Part shown: positions 59,026 to 64,000 of the stretch, in pieces | How the letters are laid out: each line of letters starts with the position of its first letter | Position numbering within the stretch: position 1 is the stretch's first letter | Assembly: GCA_021737145.1 (NCBI GenBank) | Contig: JAIPEN010000007.1 | Span: 1-64,000, forward strand | DNA: 64,000 nucleotides | Reading direction: 5' to 3' | From: Desulfarculaceae bacterium | Lineage (GTDB): Bacteria > Desulfobacterota > Desulfarculia > Desulfarculales > Desulfarculaceae | Notes under the pieces: generated by a model | Seen by the model: the letters and a program-made list of their open reading frames with translations, nothing else | What the model was told of the DNA's origin: nothing | The model's database searches: none | Program-made: the position numbers and the translations under genes

Positions 59026-59964
59026 ATGAGCGCCACAGAGCAAAACCCGCCCCCGGCGCAGCCGGCCGGAGCCAGCGCCGCGCCGCCTCCCGAGCCCCCT
59101 CCCCGGCCCACAGCCCTGAGCCCGGCCGGGCGGGCGGCGCTGACCCTGGTGCTGATGATTGGTGGCAATTTGTGCACTGCGGTGGCGGTCAACGGCATCC
59201 TGGTGCCCCACGGCCTCTTGTCAGGCGGCTTCACTGGCATGTCCATCCTGTTGCACTATTTGCCGCCCCATCTGCCAGTGTCCCTGTGGTACGCCCTGCT
59301 CAACATCCCGGTGTTCATCCTGGGCTGGCGCATGGTGGGCCGCCGCTTCTTTTGGTGGTCCCTGGCGGGCATGGCCATCCTCACCGTGGAGATCGAGCTG
59401 ATCAAGGTGCCCATGCTCTTGGAAGACCAGGCGGCAGCGGTGCTCTTGGCGGGTATCCTCTTCGGGGCGGGCACGGGCCTGGTGCTGCGCTCCCAGGGCT
59501 CGGCCGGCGGCCTGGATATCCTCTCGGTGATCCTGATGCAGCGCTTTTCCATGCGCCTGGGCAGCACCAGCCTGGGGGCCAACGTCATCGTGCTTGGCCT
59601 GGGCGCACTGCTGTTCCCCCTGGTCAAGGTGATCTACACCCTGGCGGTGCTCTTCGTGGCCGCCCGGGTGACCAACCTGGTCTTCACCGGGCTCAGCCAA
59701 CGCAAGGCGGTGACCATCATTAGCCATCACTGGCAGGAAATCGCCCAGGCCCTTGTGAGTCAGGGGAGCCCTGGGGCCACGCTTATATCGGCCCGAGGGG
59801 CTTTCCGGGGCCAGGAGGAGCCCATGATTTACACCGTGGTGAATCTGAGGGAGTTGGGCCGACTCAAGGCGGTGGTCAACTCGCTGGACTCGGAGGCATT
59901 CGTGGTGGTCAGCGACACCCTGGAGGTGACCGGCCAGCGCATCGGCCGGGCCACCCACTGGTAA
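59026..59964 (+). CDS. YitT-family membrane protein
   Basis: A 312-residue protein with a Pro/Ala-rich N-terminus of about 35 residues, then six hydrophobic segments: LVLMIGGNLCTAVAVNGILV, LLSGGFTGMSILLHYLP, LWYALLNIPVFILGW and VIYTLAVLFVAARVTNLVF. The SAGGLDILSVIL segment and the C-terminal cytoplasmic DUF2179 domain (RKAVTIISHHWQEIAQAL, EEPMIYTVVNLRELGRLK) mark the YitT/YvjA family. The function of the family is uncertain. It is converging with the operon ending at 60053. Confidence 0.85.
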   Translation: MSATEQNPPPAQPAGASAAPPPEPPPRPTALSPAGRAALTLVLMIGGNLCTAVAVNGILVPHGLLSGGFTGMSILLHYLPPHLPVSLWYALLNIPVFILGWRMVGRRFFWWSLAGMAILTVEIELIKVPMLLEDQAAAVLLAGILFGAGTGLVLRSQGSAGGLDILSVILMQRFSMRLGSTSLGANVIVLGLGALLFPLVKVIYTLAVLFVAARVTNLVFTGLSQRKAVTIISHHWQEIAQALVSQGSPGATLISARGAFRGQEEPMIYTVVNLRELGRLKAVVNSLDSEAFVVVSDTLEVTGQRIGRATHW

Positions 59965-60052
59965 CGCTCGTGTGCACATCGTCCTCTACTTGGCGACCTG
60001 CCGGATTATCGGACTAAATGAAAGCGTATCCACGGTCATCCTGCCCCCTTTT

Positions 60053-60595
60053 TCAGGCGCGATAGGCATCGTATCCTTCTTGCCCGCTCCATGCCCGGGG
60101 CAAGGTCTTTACGTAGATCACCTTGTCGTCGCCCGGCGCGTAGAAGTCGGGCAACACCGCTTGGGGGCTGTAACCTCGCCCCTGGTAAAAGCGGCGGGAG
60201 GGGCGGTACAGGGGCCGCGAGGAGGTCTCCACATACATGCGCTCCCCGCCCAGGGCCACGGCCCGTTGCTCGGCCAGATCCAGCAAGGCGCTGCCCAGGC
60301 CCGCGCCCCGGCGGCCCGGTGCCACCGCGATCCAGAACAGGTCCCAGGAGGCGGTGGTGCAGGCGATGGGGCCGTAGCAGGTATAGCCGGCCAGCCCGCC
60401 CTCGCCGGGGGCCAGAATGAAATGGTAGCCGCTGGCCGGTCCCTTGGCCAGGCGCTCCTCGGCCAGCTCCCGGGCCACGGCCACCTCATCGGGCCGGAAA
60501 AAGCCGCTGGCCTCGGTCAGGCGCTCCACCAAGGCCGGATCGCCGGGCAGGACGTCTTCCCGCCAGGGTTCGCGTATTTCAGCTGTTGCTTGCAT
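60053..60595 (-). CDS. GNAT-family N-acetyltransferase
   Basis: A 180-residue acetyltransferase. The acetyl-CoA loop is IAVAPGRRGAGLGSALLDLA (about residues 91-110; QxxGxG/A-type R-R-G-A-G-L-G). FYQGRGYSPQAVLPDFY near the C-terminus is the usual GNAT ending, with Tyr as general acid. It is the last of four co-directional genes with lysine 2,3-aminomutase and two ATP-grasp ligases, 12 bases after the first ligase, with AAAGGAT before the ATG. It is shorter than the AblB beta-lysine acetyltransferase known to me, so acetylation of beta-lysine itself is possible but not implied by similarity. Confidence 0.8.
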   Translation of the reverse strand: MQATAEIREPWREDVLPGDPALVERLTEASGFFRPDEVAVARELAEERLAKGPASGYHFILAPGEGGLAGYTCYGPIACTTASWDLFWIAVAPGRRGAGLGSALLDLAEQRAVALGGERMYVETSSRPLYRPSRRFYQGRGYSPQAVLPDFYAPGDDKVIYVKTLPRAWSGQEGYDAYRA

Positions 60596-60607
60596 GATCC
60601 TTTGGTC

Positions 60608-61582
60608 TCATTCCCGGTTGGCGTCAGCCAGGATGGCCGCCACCACCGCTTTTTGATCCATACCCGCCCGCGAGGCAGCAGCCATGAAGCCGGCATCCGC
60701 CGCCAGGCAGGGATTGGCGTTCACTTCCAAAATCCAGGGGCGGCCCAAACGGTCCACCCGGAAATCCACCCGCGCCCAGCCCCTGAGGCCGAACAAGGGC
60801 CAGCAGGCCAGGGCCAGACGCTTGACCTCGCTCAATAGCCATTGGTCCTGGGCCTCGAAAGCGAAGCGGCGCGGGGTGTGGTGATACTCGAAGGAGGCTG
60901 CTTCCCACTTGGCGCGGTAGCCCACCACCTTTAGCTGGGCCGGGGCGAAGTCGTCGAACACGATCTCCGCCGGGGGCAGACAGCGCGGCCCCTCCGGCCC
61001 GGCCAACAGGGCCAGGTTGAATTCGCGGCCCTCCACGTAGGCTTCGGCAAAAACCCGCCCGCCCAGCTCGGCCTGCTTGGCGGCCAGAGCAAGGTCCAGG
61101 CTGCCTCCCCGGGGCACCAGGGAGGTTTCGTCGATGCCCACTGACCCGTGCTCCCACACCGACTTGATGAGCCAGGGCCCCTGGTGGGGTCCCCGGCCCT
61201 GGCCGTCCGGGCCCCGCCAGGCCGGGGTGGGCAGGCCGGCCCGGCGCAGCAGGCGCTTGGCCAGGAGCTTATGCGAACTTTGCAGCATGGCCCGGCCCCC
61301 GGCCCCGGTGAGGCTCAGGCCTCGCTGGGCCAGGAGATAAGGCACCGAGGCGATGCGGCTGGCCCGGCCCAGGGGCTCCTCCACCAGGTTGAACACCGCG
61401 CCGGGGCATAAGTTAGCCAGGCGCTCCAGGCTTTCCCGGGGCGAGCCCTCCCACGAGGCCAGCTCGGGCCGGTGGCCCAGGGCGGTCAGACAGGCCGCCG
61501 CCTCGCGGGCCTGGGTCAGGTTGTCTTCCTGGTCCGGTCGCGCACCGGGGGCCACCGCGTCATGCAAAACCACCACGCGCAT
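60608..61582 (-). CDS. D-alanine--D-alanine ligase-like ATP-grasp protein, first copy
   Basis: A 324-residue ATP-grasp enzyme. FNLVEEPLGRASRIASVPYL and GAGGRAMLQSSHKLLAKRLL are the substrate-side elements, WLIKSVWEHGSVGI the ATP-lid strand, EAYVEGREFNLALLAG the second ATP contact, and ARVDFRVDRLGRPWILEVNA the Mg-binding strand (Asp, Glu, Asn) that ends it. Such enzymes join an amino group to an acyl-phosphate, as in D-Ala-D-Ala, lysine- or carnosine-like ligases. Its sequence differs well from Ddl, so peptidoglycan is unlikely. The pair with 61592-62629 suggests two ligation steps. It is 9 bases after that gene. Confidence 0.8.
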   Translation of the reverse strand: MRVVVLHDAVAPGARPDQEDNLTQAREAAACLTALGHRPELASWEGSPRESLERLANLCPGAVFNLVEEPLGRASRIASVPYLLAQRGLSLTGAGGRAMLQSSHKLLAKRLLRRAGLPTPAWRGPDGQGRGPHQGPWLIKSVWEHGSVGIDETSLVPRGGSLDLALAAKQAELGGRVFAEAYVEGREFNLALLAGPEGPRCLPPAEIVFDDFAPAQLKVVGYRAKWEAASFEYHHTPRRFAFEAQDQWLLSEVKRLALACWPLFGLRGWARVDFRVDRLGRPWILEVNANPCLAADAGFMAAASRAGMDQKAVVAAILADANRE

Positions 61583-61591
61583 CGCAGCACC

Positions 61592-62629
61592 TCAGTGCAG
61601 GCTCGGGGACGGGCAAGGGAGCGGCGCGGGACGGCCGACGGGCGCGGGCGGGGCCATGGGCCGCCGCTCCAAGGCCGAGGCCACGATGCGCTCCATGAGC
61701 TTCACGTAAGGCATCTCCACCAGGCCGCATAGTATGGGCAGGTCCGAATGCTCGGGGTGCAGCCCGGCCAGGGGGTTCACCTCCAAGAAGGAGGGATGTC
61801 CGGCCGCGTCGCAGCGCAGGTCCACCCGGCCGGCGTCGCGGCATTCCAGGCCGCGCCAGCAGGCCAGGGCCAGCTCGCCGGCCTCGCCGGCGATGGCGCC
61901 CTTGACCCTGCGGTAGCTCACCAGGCTCTCGCACTCCTCCTTGTTGCGCCAGGAGTAGGCGTCCGCGTCGGCCCCGGCCTTGAGGGTCACTTCCATCACC
62001 CCGATGACCTTGGCCTTGCCGCCGGTGCCCACGATACCCACGGTGAACTCTCGGCCCGGCAAAAAGCTCTCCACCAGCACCGGCTGGTCGTAGCGGGCGA
62101 TGAGCTCGGCGCATACGGCGGCCAGCTCCTCGCGGCTGGTCACCTTGGAGGCGGTGTCCACCCCGCGCCCGGTGCCCTCGGCCACCGGCTTGACGAACAG
62201 GGGCCATCCCAGGCCGATGGACCCGGCCTGCCCCGCCTCGGCCACCACCGCGAAATCCGGCGTGGCCAGTCCCAGGTCGCGCACCACCCGCTTGGCCATG
62301 CCCTTGTGCAGGGTGAGGCCCAGGGTCATGGGGTCGGAGAAGGTGTAAGGCACGCCGTAGTATTCCAGCAGGGCCGGCACCAGGGCCTCTCGGCCGTAGC
62401 GCCCCAGGCCCTCGGCGATGTTAAATACCATTTCCCAGCGCTCGCCCCGGCTCAGGGCCGCCACCAGGTTAGGCAGCGAGCCGATGCGCACCGGGTCGTG
62501 GCCCAGCGAGGCCAGGGCCTGCTCAATGCCCTCGATGGTGCGGGGGCTGTCGAATTCGGCCACCTGCTCCTCGCTGTAGCCGCGCTCCAGGTATTCCGCG
62601 CGCAGATCGTAAGTCAGGCCAATACGCAT
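61592..62629 (-). CDS. D-alanine--D-alanine ligase-like ATP-grasp protein, second copy
   Basis: A 345-residue ATP-grasp enzyme with the same order of elements. VFNIAEGLGRYGREALVPAL and FSDPMTLGLTLHKGMAKRVV start it; then WPLFVKPVAEGTGRGVD (ATP strand and glycine loop), LVESFLPGREFTVGIVGTGG, RVDLRCDAAGHPSFLEVNPL and a proline-rich tail. It is most like D-Ala-D-Ala ligase relatives that couple amino acids. It is not the peptidoglycan Ddl by context, because it is in an operon with lysine 2,3-aminomutase. It starts 25 bases after that gene. Substrates are unknown. Confidence 0.8.
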   Translation of the reverse strand: MRIGLTYDLRAEYLERGYSEEQVAEFDSPRTIEGIEQALASLGHDPVRIGSLPNLVAALSRGERWEMVFNIAEGLGRYGREALVPALLEYYGVPYTFSDPMTLGLTLHKGMAKRVVRDLGLATPDFAVVAEAGQAGSIGLGWPLFVKPVAEGTGRGVDTASKVTSREELAAVCAELIARYDQPVLVESFLPGREFTVGIVGTGGKAKVIGVMEVTLKAGADADAYSWRNKEECESLVSYRRVKGAIAGEAGELALACWRGLECRDAGRVDLRCDAAGHPSFLEVNPLAGLHPEHSDLPILCGLVEMPYVKLMERIVASALERRPMAPPAPVGRPAPLPCPSPSLH

Positions 62630-62654
62630 GGCCCTATTCCTTTCCTGGCCGCCC

Positions 62655-63932
62655 TCAGCAGGCGGCCGGGCCCAGGTCGCCGCAGCGGTCGGGGTAGGTG
62701 TAAGTGCCGCCCGTGTAGTTGGTCAACACCAGGTCGTTGCCGTTTTTCCCCACCACCGCATCGGGGTACAGGGCCACCTTGCCGCCGCCGCCGGGAGCAT
62801 CGATGACAAAGGTGGGCACCGCGTAGCCGCTGGTGTGGCCCCGGAGGCCCGCGATGATCTCCAGGCCCTTGCTCACCGGGGTGCGGAAATGGGCCGAGCC
62901 GGTGATAGGGTCGCACTGGTACAGGTAGTAGGGCCGCACCCGCATCTTCATCAGGCCCTGCATGAGCCGGCGCATCACCTCCACCGAGTCGTTTATCCCG
63001 GCCAGGAGCACCGTCTGGCTGCCCAGGGGGATGCCCGCGTCGGCCAGGCGGGCGCAGGCCCGCGCCGTCTCCGGGGTCAGCTCCGCCGGGTGGGTGAAGT
63101 GCAGGCTCATGAACAACGGATGGTAACGCTTGAGCCGCTTGACCAGTTCGGGGGTGATGCGCTGGGGCAGCACCGCCGGGGTCTTGGTGCCCAGGCGCAA
63201 CACCTCCACGTGGGGTATGCGCCTCAGGCGGCTCAGCAGCCACTCCAGGCGGTCGTCGGCCATGGTCAGCGGGTCGCCGCCGGAGATGAGCACGTCGCGC
63301 ACCGAGGGCGTGGCCTCGATGTAGGCGATGGCCCGTTCCATGGCTTCGCGGCTGTGCACCGGCCCGTGGCTGGCGTGGCCCACCATGCGCGAGCGGGTGC
63401 AATAGCGGCAGTAGGCCGCGCAAAAGCCGGTGGACAAAAACAGCACCCGGTCGGGGTAGCGGTGCACCAGACCCGGCGCGGCCATGTCGTGGTCCTCGCC
63501 CAGGGGGTCGGAGCTCTCACCGGGGCCGGTCACCGCCTCGAACCAGGTGGGCACCATGGTGCGGCGCAGGGGGTCCGCCGAGTCCAGGGGGTCCATCAGG
63601 GACAGATAATAGGGCGTGATGGCCAAGGGCAGCTTGCCGGGGCAGGTGGCAAAGGCACGCTCCTCGGACGGGGACAGCTTCAAATAGCGGGACAGGCCCG
63701 CCAGGCTGGTGACCCGGTTGCGCACCTGCCAGTGCCAATCGTTCCACAGGCTGACAGGCAGGCCCGGGAAATGGCTCAGCCGGAAGGACGCCGTGCTCCG
63801 CCCCGTGGGGGCCGGAACTTTCTCCAGGGCATAGGGCTGGATTGCCGGAACCGTCTGAAGGGACGGGCCGGTTTCAGGCCAGCCTTGGTGGGGAGGCTCC
63901 AGGGCGTGGGCGCTGTTCTCGCTGCTTTTCAT
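62655..63932 (-). CDS. kamA: Lysine 2,3-aminomutase (KamA-family radical SAM)
   Basis: A 425-residue PLP radical SAM enzyme. The cluster motif is FCAAYCRYCTRSRMVG (CxxxCxxC). DVLISGGDPLTMADDRLEWL is the KamA signature and VIDAPGGGGKVALYPDAVVG holds the PLP lysine. From recalled work on the clostridial enzyme, two Asp residues (293 and 330) hold the lysine side chain and differ in glutamate 2,3-aminomutase; the Asp in YQCDPITG and the Asp of DAPGGGGK keep the same 37-residue spacing here, which favours lysine. It makes beta-lysine from lysine. It is first of the four-gene operon, with GAGGGTGACAG before the ATG. Confidence 0.9.
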   Translation of the reverse strand: MKSSENSAHALEPPHQGWPETGPSLQTVPAIQPYALEKVPAPTGRSTASFRLSHFPGLPVSLWNDWHWQVRNRVTSLAGLSRYLKLSPSEERAFATCPGKLPLAITPYYLSLMDPLDSADPLRRTMVPTWFEAVTGPGESSDPLGEDHDMAAPGLVHRYPDRVLFLSTGFCAAYCRYCTRSRMVGHASHGPVHSREAMERAIAYIEATPSVRDVLISGGDPLTMADDRLEWLLSRLRRIPHVEVLRLGTKTPAVLPQRITPELVKRLKRYHPLFMSLHFTHPAELTPETARACARLADAGIPLGSQTVLLAGINDSVEVMRRLMQGLMKMRVRPYYLYQCDPITGSAHFRTPVSKGLEIIAGLRGHTSGYAVPTFVIDAPGGGGKVALYPDAVVGKNGNDLVLTNYTGGTYTYPDRCGDLGPAAC

Positions 63933-63986
63933 CTGTCACCCTCGTCTAAATTTTAAGAAGTCGTTAGCAGTGCGATGCGTTTTGCC

Positions 63987-64000
63987 GGGGCTTTAGCCCC
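63987..64000. other. Hairpin at the window edge
   Basis: GGGGCTTTAGCCCC (63987-64000) is a short palindrome just beyond the kamA start. It may belong to a terminator of a gene beyond the window or to the kamA regulatory region. The following bases are not available. Confidence 0.3.

Noticed and set aside
1..64000. CRISPR arrays, insertion sequences, rRNA genes
   Set aside because: No regular repeat-spacer pattern, no transposase motif and no rRNA core sequence found on either strand by eye.

Overview
The window is GC-rich by eye, with very few mobile or repeated sequences. It looks like a chromosomal segment of a Gram-negative, probably anaerobic bacterium. The evidence is an Mla-type lipid transporter, a lipoprotein with a BamE-like repeat, heptose-type sugar nucleotide genes, an iron-sulfur redox cluster with Tat signals, and the anaerobe-style thiamine and biotin genes. 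The gene mix and codon bias fit a high-GC Desulfobacterota (deltaproteobacterial, Desulfarculales-like) genome. That placement is inference; no rRNA gene or marker protein in the window settles it.

Bases 1-30,840 are a large envelope-glycan region. It starts with the tail of a SIS sugar-phosphate isomerase and a transaldolase-like gene. A five-gene minus-strand operon follows (membrane flippase-like protein, SDR epimerase, nucleotidyltransferase, UDP-galactopyranose-mutase-like flavoprotein, and a metallo-beta-lactamase-fold hydrolase broken by a one-base frameshift). Then come three related polytopic GT-C sugar transferases (two ending in a discoidin-like domain), a polyprenyl-phosphate mannose synthase type GT2, a second flippase-like protein, a YfhO-family protein and an ArnT/PMT-like transferase. 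Last is a compact nine-gene plus-strand operon (GlpD-like flavoprotein, two methyltransferases, three GT4, one GT2, an SDR and a YdjM-like membrane hydrolase) read from a promoter that appears to give a leaderless mRNA.

Bases 30,900-33,760 hold trkA-trkH for potassium uptake. An AT-rich patch (33,760-34,620) with a small lipoprotein and a short inverted-repeat element separates them from the vitamin block. Bases 34,620-46,120 are all on the minus strand. A TPP riboswitch precedes thiDN-thiC, then an MPGP-type phosphatase, birA and a B12-binding radical SAM protein. The biotin operon bioB-bioA-bioF-bioD follows with its own promoter and an apparent BirA operator.

Bases 46,150-49,840 encode mlaE-mlaF-mlaD, whose MCE protein ends in a beta-barrel-like region, and a universal stress protein. 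Next come an XdhC family protein, a small lipoprotein and a DEAD-box helicase. Bases 52,930-58,160 hold a redox module: a DUF6599-like protein, a Tat DUF362 protein, a polyferredoxin that looks like a NapH-NapG fusion, and a Tat-exported iron-sulfur aldo/keto reductase. A tRNA-Arg(ACG), a 0.66 kb gene-free stretch and a YitT-family membrane protein follow. The window ends with a four-gene minus-strand operon: lysine 2,3-aminomutase, two D-Ala-D-Ala-ligase-like ATP-grasp enzymes and a GNAT acetyltransferase. This operon is the best candidate here for an undescribed pathway, probably making a beta-lysine-containing peptide-like compound.
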